Source: CAYVZU01 sp964455935 (GTDB lineage Bacteria > Fibrobacterota > CAYVZU01). From it: a DNA stretch of 12,297 nt. This document shows positions 6,223 to 12,297 of this stretch, in pieces (within the stretch, counting starts at the first letter, position 1; each line of letters opens with the position of its first letter). The notes beneath the pieces were generated by a model, which did no database searches, was not told the DNA's origin, and worked only from the letters and a program-made list of their open reading frames with translations. The DNA lies in contig CAYVZU010000121.1 of NCBI GenBank assembly GCA_964455935.1, positions 1 through 12,297 of the forward strand, written 5' to 3'. The translations under genes and the position numbers were made by a program.

Positions 6223-8004
6223 CTACTTCAGAGTCCAGACATGGTTTTTGCCGAGTGAACTATTCTCGATGAAAGACTCTCCCATAATCCAAACACGACC
6301 GTCAAAGACAGCTGCAGTGTGTGAGGCTGTTTCGGGAAAATCTGAAGGGGGCCGTAGTTGCGGCCAAGTGACGCCGTTGCTTGAGTGCCAGACATCGCTC
6401 TTGTAGTTGCCTGCAGAAAACCCGCTCAAGACCCACATCTCATTCTGATATGCAATGACCGCGTGTTGATCACGAGGGCCAAAAGCGGCGGCACTTGAAA
6501 CTTCCGTCCAAGCAACACCGTTTTCCGATGACCAGACATCGTCGAAATATTCCGATACATTGCTCCCGGCCATCACCCACAGCTTGTTTTGAAAGGTACA
6601 TAGGGTGTGGTCCTTTCGCGGCGCAAACGCGCCATTCCCGGCCAAAATCCAGTTCTTCCCATCCGCAGAGTGCCAGATGTCGTTCTTCGCCAATAGTGAG
6701 TCCCTGCCGCCAACAAGCCAGATCTTTCCATTCAATGTATCGCATGCATGGTCATGCCTGGCAGAGAATCCCGGCGCGCCAGTCTCTTCTGTCCAAGTCA
6801 GTCCATCAGTGGAAAACCAAATGTCGTTTCTCAGCGCGCTTGTATCCAACCCACCAATGACCCACATCTTATTATTGAACACCACGGAAGCATGGCTGCG
6901 CCGGGGGCTAAAGGCCGCATGGTCAACGACCTTTGTCCACGTGAGCCCGTCCGTAGAGTTCCAGATGTCATTTTTAAGATTGGTTCCGTCAGTGCCCGCG
7001 ATGAGCCATAGTTTTCCGCCAAAACCAAGGCTTGTGTGCTCTCTTCTCCGCCCAAAAGGCGCGTCCGGCGTCACCAGTTGCAGCCGGTTCTGGAAATTGA
7101 CGGCCATAACTTCGCTCTTGGTGCCCTCGGTCCCTTGGCTATCCACAACCGCCACACAGTAGGAGTAGGCGGCGTCCTCGGAAAGACTGCTGTCCACAAA
7201 TATCGTATCACTGATGGCTGCCGCAATCCGGACAAAGGCGGAGTCGTGCCTCTTGCGGTACACGCTGTATCCCAAAACCGGACGACCGGCCTCCGGCCTC
7301 TTCCAGGACAGGCTGACAGTTTGGCCCAAAGTATCGTATGCTGCACGGAGCCCAGAGGGAACAGGAATTCCAATATAAGACAGATAAATTGGTGTCTCGA
7401 CGGAATCATCCCCCGCGGAACGAATCGCGACAAGTGTGTCGAGCGGCAGATAATTGTCGAGTGTGGTGAAAACCCGTATCCGGTATTTTCCCTCGGCCAT
7501 TTTAGCGAGCCGAAAATCGCCGGTGGTCGTGGGCGCAGTCCATACATCCGTACCCAGCGCCAGAACGAACACGGTTCTGGGATCGTCGACCCCGTAAAGG
7601 CGGACCCGGGCCTTAAGTGAGCCGAAAGGCTTGAGAGTGTCTACAATGGTATTCTGCGAGCCGGACGGAATGGAATCCGAGTAAACGCCCAAAGTATCGG
7701 TTGCCGCCAGCACATTGTAAAATCCCGAATCGAGCGAAATTTCGAATTCACCATTGGCATCCGTAATTGCGCTGTCCATGCGTGCGGTTGGGGCGTTGAA
7801 TTTGGCCAGGCGATTGCGCGGATCGGCATCATAGGGAAAGAAGCGGACCTTCACGCCCGCAGCCGGCGTGCCATCCGGATTTACGATCCGGCTCTTGGCG
7901 TTTCCGGTTTGCAGACCGGCCCCGGCCAGTTGTGTGTTCTCACCGCAGTCCAGCCAAAGCAGGATCCCCGCTGCGATAAGGCAAAGCGTTCCCGACAGCT
8001 TCAT
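6223..8004 (-). CDS. Secreted lipoprotein with carboxypeptidase-like, FN3 and six Kelch-like repeats
   Basis: The 593-residue product starts with a signal sequence (MKLSGTLCLIAAGILLWLDC); C20 is the likely lipidated cysteine, although LWLDC is a loose lipobox. Residues about 38-110 resemble a carboxypeptidase-like regulatory domain (IVNPDGTPAAGVKVRFFPYD, ITDANGEFEISLDSGFY), followed by a second beta-rich stretch to about 210. Residues about 212-303 look like fibronectin type III (PSGLRAAYDTLGQTVSLSW, LGYSVYRKR). The rest is six repeats of about 48 residues with the pattern RxxH, KxWxxxG, NDIWxSxDGxxW, predicting a Kelch-type beta-propeller. It probably sits on the outer membrane facing a polymer or partner protein. 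It follows the TIGR02147 gene by 21 bp with AGAGGG before the start, so the two are likely cotranscribed. The ligand is unknown. Confidence 0.88.
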   Translation of the reverse strand: MKLSGTLCLIAAGILLWLDCGENTQLAGAGLQTGNAKSRIVNPDGTPAAGVKVRFFPYDADPRNRLAKFNAPTARMDSAITDANGEFEISLDSGFYNVLAATDTLGVYSDSIPSGSQNTIVDTLKPFGSLKARVRLYGVDDPRTVFVLALGTDVWTAPTTTGDFRLAKMAEGKYRIRVFTTLDNYLPLDTLVAIRSAGDDSVETPIYLSYIGIPVPSGLRAAYDTLGQTVSLSWKRPEAGRPVLGYSVYRKRHDSAFVRIAAAISDTIFVDSSLSEDAAYSYCVAVVDSQGTEGTKSEVMAVNFQNRLQLVTPDAPFGRRREHTSLGFGGKLWLIAGTDGTNLKNDIWNSTDGLTWTKVVDHAAFSPRRSHASVVFNNKMWVIGGLDTSALRNDIWFSTDGLTWTEETGAPGFSARHDHACDTLNGKIWLVGGRDSLLAKNDIWHSADGKNWILAGNGAFAPRKDHTLCTFQNKLWVMAGSNVSEYFDDVWSSENGVAWTEVSSAAAFGPRDQHAVIAYQNEMWVLSGFSAGNYKSDVWHSSNGVTWPQLRPPSDFPETASHTAAVFDGRVWIMGESFIENSSLGKNHVWTLK

Positions 8005-8025
8005 GCCTCAAAACCCTCTAGAATC

Positions 8026-8958
8026 CTAAGTGTCTTGCTGATCTTGAATCTCTTCGATATCTTGGGTCTCTTGAATATTCCCCTTGCTTTCCTCCGCTGG
8101 AGACAGTGCCGGATTGGGCCTTTTGGAGGTGGGGAATGAAACCGGGAAAAGTTGAAAGCACAACTGAAAGACCTGGTCTGCCTTGGTATCATTGCGTACG
8201 ATGGCCATGATCTCTTCTTGGCATGCGAGCAGCTTTTGACAGACCGCATTGTACGATTCTTTGGAGAGGTTTATCGTAAGTCCTGTTGCGTTTCGTTTGG
8301 TCTTGGCCATGCTTTCAATGGCCTTGGCCGCAAGAGCGATCATATCGAGATGGAATTTCTGCACGGCCAGGCTGCTTACCTCTGGACCGGTCGTAAGGAC
8401 CAATTCGGACAATTTGTAAAAGCCATCTTCCTGTTTAAGGATAAGCCCAAGTTTTTCAAGAAGCTGGATGGCCTTTTTCGCTTGCTTGGGCGTGATAGCG
8501 GGCCGGACCATTTTTGCCAGCCATTCGAAATCACCCCTAAACGGACATAGATCCAAAACCGAGCGGATGACGGCATTGTACCATTTTGAGTATAGCTCAA
8601 ATTGATCTTCGCGAATCCTTTTGGCCTGGCTCCCTACATGGCTGTTGGTCCGGGAAAGGACCATGCGGTCGAAGAAGTGCTGCCGTTCGCGGTAGTTTGT
8701 GGCTTGATTAAAAAAGATCAGATTCTCGAAATATTGGGCTTCGCGTTTGGGAAGCTTTAGGGCTTGCGAAAGCTGGAATACGCTGGATCCCGAAAGGTTT
8801 CGCTTTCCCTGAATGACGTTAAAGATGAAGCCCTTGTTCGCGAATCCGGCTTCCATGGAAAGGATCCGATAGGAGAAACGTTTTTCCGTGGTCTTTCTTT
8901 CGGCATAATAGTCGGCCAGGAACTTGCGGTAATCATCGTACAAGTATATGGTCTTCAT
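8026..8958 (-). CDS. TIGR02147 family protein (Fsuc_second/DUF4423), putative regulator
   Basis: The 310-residue product has the family's N-terminal signature: YLYDDYRKFLADYYAERK, FSYRILSMEAGFANKGFIF, VIQGKRNLS and YFENLIFFNQA. The middle has the conserved YSKWYNAVIRSVLDL. No signal or membrane segment is present. The FSYR...GKRNLS part resembles a helix-turn-helix fold, and the family is generally annotated as putative transcriptional regulators; no biochemical role is firmly known to me. It is amplified in Fibrobacter genomes. GAGGT about 6 nt before ATG 8958 supports the start. The lipoprotein gene follows 21 bp later, and I infer the regulator controls it. The last 20 residues are a low-complexity acidic Q/E/D/I tail (IQETQDIEEIQDQQD). 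Confidence 0.88.
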   Translation of the reverse strand: MKTIYLYDDYRKFLADYYAERKTTEKRFSYRILSMEAGFANKGFIFNVIQGKRNLSGSSVFQLSQALKLPKREAQYFENLIFFNQATNYRERQHFFDRMVLSRTNSHVGSQAKRIREDQFELYSKWYNAVIRSVLDLCPFRGDFEWLAKMVRPAITPKQAKKAIQLLEKLGLILKQEDGFYKLSELVLTTGPEVSSLAVQKFHLDMIALAAKAIESMAKTKRNATGLTINLSKESYNAVCQKLLACQEEIMAIVRNDTKADQVFQLCFQLFPVSFPTSKRPNPALSPAEESKGNIQETQDIEEIQDQQDT

Positions 8959-9022
8959 GAAAATACCTCAACTATAAAGATAAAATTGTCTTCAAAAGAA
9001 AGCAATCAAATGTCGAAAATGG

Positions 9023-9040
9023 CGTTTCTACCAGAAAACG
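9023..9040. promoter_or_regulatory. Inverted repeat, candidate activator site upstream of the sigma-54 promoter
   Basis: CGTTTCT-ACC-AGAAAACG is a near-perfect inverted repeat centred about 130 bp before the sigma-54 promoter, the usual distance for an enhancer-binding activator. A related half-site (CAGAAAACGGTTG at 9032, CTGGAAACGATTG at 9128) recurs nearer the promoter. It could equally serve the divergent TIGR02147 gene. Confidence 0.35.
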
Positions 9041-9162
9041 GTTGCCCGACTCACCACTCAGTTATTCTCTATGAACCTTTCCAAAACCCATTCTCGCCCT
9101 TAGGCATGTAGCATTCGGCCAATATGTCTGGAAACGATTGAATTTTTGCGGGTTTGGCTTTC

Positions 9163-9178
9163 TGGTACGTGATTTGCA
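9163..9178 (+). promoter_or_regulatory. Sigma-54 (-24/-12) promoter of the efflux operon
   Basis: TGGTACGTGATTTGCA matches the sigma-54 consensus TGGCAC-N5-TTGCA at 15 of 16 informative or free positions, with GG at 9164-9165 and GC at 9176-9177 in the required spacing. Transcription would start near 9189, some 35 bp before the TolC-like start codon. Confidence 0.7.
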
Positions 9179-9223
9179 CTCCGATAACCTCCGGTTCTCA
9201 ATGCACTTTCGCCGCGGTACTGC

Positions 9224-10537
9224 GTGTTTCTAAAGAGCAATTTCCTTGTGGCCATTCTGGCTTTTGTCCTTACGGGGAATCCTGCGGTCGACCCGTATTT
9301 TGTATCCCCGGTTACTTTGAACGATTGCATTCAAATGGCTTTGTCGCGCAGTCCCTATGCAATTCGATACGCAAACGACCGCGCGGCAGCTCGGACCGAT
9401 GTTCTGATTGCGGCAGGCAGGCTTCTCCCAAGGCTCGAACTTGCTAGCGGCTATGTTAAAAGCGGCCCTGGCAGGGGAGTGACCACGGGAATAGACGTAC
9501 CGGTATTCTTTGCGGGAGCCTCATCCAGCGCCAATAGCTCAACAAGCATTACCGCGTCCGCCGACCTTCTTAATGTGGCCGCCATCGCCGAGTTCGGACA
9601 GGCCCGTCAGGCGCACTCGCAGGCAGAAGAGGCGTTTCGCCTGTCCAGGGCCGATCTGGTATGGAATGTGAAACAGGCGTTTTTGGACCTGGTTCAAAGT
9701 CAACGGACCCTGGCCGTTGCGCAATCGGCAGTGCTGCAAAGCCGCGAGCAGGCCAATGTGGCGGCCCAGCGTTTTCGGCTTGGGTCGCTGAGCAGGCCCG
9801 ATCTTCTTCCCTTCGAGGTGACGCTTTCGCAAAGCCAAACCGATCAAGCTTTGGCCCGCGCAGGCGTGGTAAGTGCGCAGCAAATATTGGCTGGTTTCCT
9901 GGGTATCCAAATATCCTTTCGGGTGGATACGACACTGTCTTTTCCCGATACCACCCAGCCAGTTCCCAACGAGGACTCGCTTGTCGGTGCGGCGCTTCGA
10001 AAAAACCCGGCCTACAGGCAGGCGGCCGCCCAGGTGAAAATTCAGGATGGAAAGCGCCAGGTCGTGTTGGGCCGGCACCTTCCTGTCCTGAGCGCGAGCT
10101 ACACCGCGGGTTATGCAGACACGACATTCTTTGGCGGAATCGGGGGGGCCAATGATTTTTGGAATGTGCAAGCCTCGTTGACGTGGAGTTTTCTGGACGC
10201 TGCAATGTTTCCGGTCTGGCGCAGAGCGGGCCAGCAGATCCGCTCATCCGAAGCATCGCGTCGAATTGCGCGCAACGCGGCCGAGCAGGACATGCGCCGG
10301 GCCGTTGCGAATCTGCGCGCGGCCCGGGAGGGCTTGTCCACAATTGCGGACCTTCTTTCGCAAGCCGAAGAAGATTTCCGGCTTCAGACAGAGAGAAACC
10401 GTCTGGGCGCCGCGGCTGTCGTGGATGTCCTCAACAGCCAGGTCCGCTTTAACCAGGCCCAGCTACAAGCAACACAGGTGATGATCAATTATTACCTGGC
10501 ACAAGGCGAGATTCGAAGAATCCTGGGAGAATGGTAG
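9224..10537 (+). CDS. TolC-family outer-membrane efflux channel
   Basis: The product has 437 residues, close to the usual size of this family. The N-terminus is a signal peptide (MFLKSNFLVAILAFVLTG). VTLNDCIQMALSRSP near residue 30 is the classic opening of outer-membrane efflux proteins. Two duplicated helical halves follow: the first ends around LLPFEVTLSQSQTDQALARA, the second includes ALRKNPAYRQAAAQVKIQ and ends at DVLNSQVRFNQAQLQATQ. Such proteins trimerise into a beta-barrel with a periplasmic helical tunnel that exports substrates delivered by an inner-membrane pump. GTG 9224 is the only reasonable start in frame after an upstream TAA, and it gives a basic residue before the hydrophobic core; no strong ribosome site is seen. 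It is first in the operon with a membrane-fusion protein and an ABC ATPase. The substrate is unknown. Confidence 0.9.
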   Translation: MFLKSNFLVAILAFVLTGNPAVDPYFVSPVTLNDCIQMALSRSPYAIRYANDRAAARTDVLIAAGRLLPRLELASGYVKSGPGRGVTTGIDVPVFFAGASSSANSSTSITASADLLNVAAIAEFGQARQAHSQAEEAFRLSRADLVWNVKQAFLDLVQSQRTLAVAQSAVLQSREQANVAAQRFRLGSLSRPDLLPFEVTLSQSQTDQALARAGVVSAQQILAGFLGIQISFRVDTTLSFPDTTQPVPNEDSLVGAALRKNPAYRQAAAQVKIQDGKRQVVLGRHLPVLSASYTAGYADTTFFGGIGGANDFWNVQASLTWSFLDAAMFPVWRRAGQQIRSSEASRRIARNAAEQDMRRAVANLRAAREGLSTIADLLSQAEEDFRLQTERNRLGAAAVVDVLNSQVRFNQAQLQATQVMINYYLAQGEIRRILGEW

Positions 10538-10580
10538 ATAGCAAATCGAAAAGTATGCAGCTGTGGGTCAATGTCAACCC

Positions 10581-10709
10581 CCCTCACCCTACCCTCTCCC
10601 GCCAAGGGGAGAGGGGTTCCGTAAAGTCGAACGCGATCACATCCTTTGTTGCTGGTATGAGATTGTATCTGTTTCCTCTCCCTTCGATGGGAGAGGACGA
10701 AGGTGAGGG
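10581..10709 (+). repeat. Double-hairpin palindromic repeat, copy 1
   Basis: The outer arms CCCTCACCCT (10581-10590) and AAGGTGAGGG (10700-10709) enclose two perfect hairpins, each CCTCTCCC paired with GGGAGAGG (10593-10614 and 10675-10696). A less conserved spacer of about 60 bp separates them. It fills most of the gap between the channel and fusion-protein genes. CCCTCACCC/CCTCTCCC palindromes are widespread in bacterial intergenic DNA. Confidence 0.85.
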
Positions 10710-10733
10710 TGTTTTGATCAAAACCGGGGATCT

Positions 10734-11948
10734 ATGACGCACCGCAGAATCATTGCAATTGTCGCCGCAGCCATAACGATGGCCGTTTTGATCCTTTTCC
10801 TAAGTCGCCGCGACAAAGCGCCGGCTGTGTCCGTGGCGCGAGCGGTAACGGGGGAGATTGTCTCATACATAAGCGCAACAGGCAATGTGCGGCCGGTAAC
10901 CCAGGTAAACGTCTCGACCGATGTAGCAGGACGAATTATTGCCATGCTGATTGCCGAGGGCGACACCGTGGATTCGGGCCAGGTGCTCTTGCAGGTCGAT
11001 TCCGCAACATACCGGGCCCAAGTTGACGAGGCCCGGGCCAACCTGGATCTGGCGCGGGCCGGCCTGCGGCAAAGCACGGCGGCATTTCGAAGGGTGCGCG
11101 CTTTGTTCAAAGGGCAGTTGATCTCCCGTCAGGAACTGGAAGCGGCGCAGGCGCAGTTCGAGCTTGATCTGGCAAAAGTGAATCAGGCGCAGGCAGCCCT
11201 AAAGCAGGCTTTGGATCAACTGACCGAAACCAGAATCGTGGCCCCGCTTAGGGGAGTGGTCACGCGGTTGAACGTGGAATTTGGCGAAGTCGTCATTACC
11301 GGAACGGTGAATGTGCCCGGATCCGTGTTGATGGTCATTGCCGATCTTTCGCAAATGGAAGTGGAGTGCAGCGTTGACGAGACCGATGTTCCCAAGGTAA
11401 AGCACGGGCAGTCGGCGCAGATCACCATTGACGCACTGCCCCAGAGGATTTTTAGGGGTGTTGTGACTGAGGTTGGCAACGCGGCCCAGGTTCAGGAACA
11501 GGCCGCGGCGGGTCAGTTGACACAGGGGACGGCCGGATCGACAACAGCGCAGAACGCGACCATCGACTACACGGTGGTTGTGCGCATCGAGGATTCGCTC
11601 TCCCTTCTTAAGCCGGACATGACGGCCGACGTGCAAATCAGGACCGCGCGGAAATCGAATGCATTGATCGTCCCGGTCCAATCGGTGGTCACGCGCGGAC
11701 CGCAGCCGAATGATGCGCAAAACGGCAACGGCGGCAGTGGCGCGCAGCGAGGGGCAAGAGAGATGACGGTCGTATTCACGATCGACAATGGAGTGGCCCG
11801 GATGCATGTCGTTGAAACCGGGCTCAGCGGCGAAGAAACCATTGAGTTGACGTCCGGCGTGCAGCCCGGCCAGATGGTCATCACGGGACCGTTCAGCGTT
11901 TTGCGTACTCTTAAGGATGGCGACAAGGTGAAGCTCCGGGAAGAATAG
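10734..11948 (+). CDS. Membrane-fusion (periplasmic adaptor) protein, MacA/HlyD-like
   Basis: The 404-residue product has one N-terminal membrane anchor (about residues 6-23) and a periplasmic remainder. After a short beta region comes a split lipoyl half (VNVSTDVAGRIIAMLIAEGDTVDSGQVLLQVD, about 58-90), a helical hairpin rich in A, Q, L and R (about 92-168), and the second lipoyl half with IVAPLRGVVTRLNVEFGEVV. A beta-barrel domain and a membrane-proximal domain ending GLSGEETIELTSGVQPGQMVIT follow. This order defines RND/MacA-type adaptors, which join an inner-membrane pump to a TolC channel. The barrel carries an insertion rich in A, Q, G and T (about residues 245-268), and another low-complexity loop (NDAQNGNGGSGAQRGAR) interrupts a later strand. 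GGGGA lies 6 nt before the ATG. The following ABC ATPase makes a MacAB-type exporter most likely. Confidence 0.9.
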   Translation: MTHRRIIAIVAAAITMAVLILFLSRRDKAPAVSVARAVTGEIVSYISATGNVRPVTQVNVSTDVAGRIIAMLIAEGDTVDSGQVLLQVDSATYRAQVDEARANLDLARAGLRQSTAAFRRVRALFKGQLISRQELEAAQAQFELDLAKVNQAQAALKQALDQLTETRIVAPLRGVVTRLNVEFGEVVITGTVNVPGSVLMVIADLSQMEVECSVDETDVPKVKHGQSAQITIDALPQRIFRGVVTEVGNAAQVQEQAAAGQLTQGTAGSTTAQNATIDYTVVVRIEDSLSLLKPDMTADVQIRTARKSNALIVPVQSVVTRGPQPNDAQNGNGGSGAQRGAREMTVVFTIDNGVARMHVVETGLSGEETIELTSGVQPGQMVITGPFSVLRTLKDGDKVKLREE

Positions 11949-11980
11949 TGTGCGTGAGATATTTGCTCCAAGCCAGAACC

Positions 11981-12104
11981 CCCTCACCCTACCCTCTCCC
12001 ACCAAGGGGAGAGGGATTCCGGAAGGTCGTGCGATCACATCATTTGTTTGCTGCTGATTGGGTTTGTTTCCTCTCCCTTCGACGGGAGAGGATTAAGGTG
12101 AGGG
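11981..12104 (+). repeat. Double-hairpin palindromic repeat, copy 2
   Basis: This has the same orientation and layout as copy 1: outer arms CCCTCACCCT (11981-11990) and AAGGTGAGGG (12095-12104), with inner CCTCTCCC/GGGAGAGG hairpins at 11993-12014 and 12070-12091. By eye the hairpins are almost identical to copy 1, while the spacer has diverged and shares GCGATCACATC and TTTGTT. It lies between the fusion-protein and ATPase genes. Confidence 0.85.
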
Positions 12105-12160
12105 TGGTTGAGATTATAGCTTTCCGTCCGGCGCTGAGGTGCTTGTTTATGCGTGGGCCA

Positions 12161-12191
12161 CCGAATTTGGCCGGCCATCAGCCAATTCCGG
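12161..12191. repeat. Imperfect hairpin before the ABC ATPase gene
   Basis: CCGAATTTGGC and GCCAATTCCGG can pair with small bulges around a GC-rich loop. There is no following T-run, so it is unlikely to be a terminator. It could be part of another repeat or an RNA structure near the next start codon. Confidence 0.3.
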
Positions 12192-12222
12192 CTAATCCCT
12201 CGCCCCTAATCCCTTCTTAATC

Positions 12223-12297
12223 ATGCTGATCGAACTTGAAAACATCTCCAAACGCTACACGATGGATGACGTGGAGGTGACGGCGTTACACGGAGTT
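12223..12297 (+). CDS. ABC transporter ATP-binding protein, MacB/LolD-type (N-terminus only)
   Basis: Only 25 residues are inside the window: MLIELENISKRY followed by TMDDVEVTALHGV. This is the typical first beta strand and A-loop tyrosine of MacB/LolD-type ATPases, whose usual form is IELxNISKxYxxGxxxVxALxGV. Walker A would follow just beyond the edge. No clear ribosome site precedes ATG 12223, but family alignment supports it. Its place after a TolC-like channel and a MacA-like adaptor suggests a MacAB-type exporter. Whether the permease is fused (MacB) or separate cannot be seen. Confidence 0.8.
   Translation, partial: MLIELENISKRYTMDDVEVTALHGV

Noticed and set aside
9570..10343. Minus-strand open frame of 257 codons, and a 210-codon one in another frame, opposite the TolC-like gene
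   Set aside because: Both lie inside a clear TolC-family gene; their products are rich in P, R and S as expected for antisense shadows of GC-rich coding DNA.
10581..12104. CRISPR array
   Set aside because: There are only two related units over 1 kb apart with a gene between them; the structure is a palindromic intergenic repeat, not repeat-spacer DNA.

Overview
The window looks like chromosomal DNA of a Gram-negative bacterium, most likely from Fibrobacterota or a nearby phylum. The best clue is a TIGR02147-family (Fsuc_second/DUF4423) protein beside a surface lipoprotein gene, an arrangement I associate with Fibrobacter. A tripartite efflux system with an outer-membrane channel confirms an outer membrane. 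The lineage is an inference, since the family also occurs elsewhere. There are no rRNA or tRNA genes, no CRISPR array and no transposase.

Left third, 1-5211, minus strand: a signalling gene run read right to left. In transcription order it is an NtrB-type soluble histidine kinase, a broken PAS-like gene, a single-domain response regulator, a PAS histidine kinase, an HDOD protein, and a FapA/DUF342 protein that runs off the left edge. Four of the five junctions are ATGA or GTGA overlaps. Two members (PAS-like and HDOD) have their true start at such an overlap but lose frame shortly after it, each through one apparently missing base. These are either assembly errors or real lesions. A degenerate palindromic repeat sits at the end of the PAS-like gene and separates the first two genes from the rest.

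Middle, 5212-8958: a 450-bp intergenic stretch with a hairpin plus T-run, then a small plus-strand gene for a fibre-like protein with VGIGTxSP repeats, ended by a strong terminator. Convergent to it is a minus-strand pair: the TIGR02147 protein followed by a lipoprotein with a carboxypeptidase-like domain, an FN3 domain and six Kelch-like repeats.

Right, 9163-12297, plus strand: a well-spaced sigma-54 promoter precedes an efflux operon of TolC-like channel, membrane-fusion protein and the start of a MacB/LolD-type ABC ATPase. Both intergenic gaps of this operon carry a copy of the same double-hairpin palindromic repeat (about 125-130 bp). The signalling cassette probably converts a stimulus into phosphotransfer and HDOD/FapA output. 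The efflux operon probably answers to an unseen sigma-54 activator. No direct link between the two is visible.
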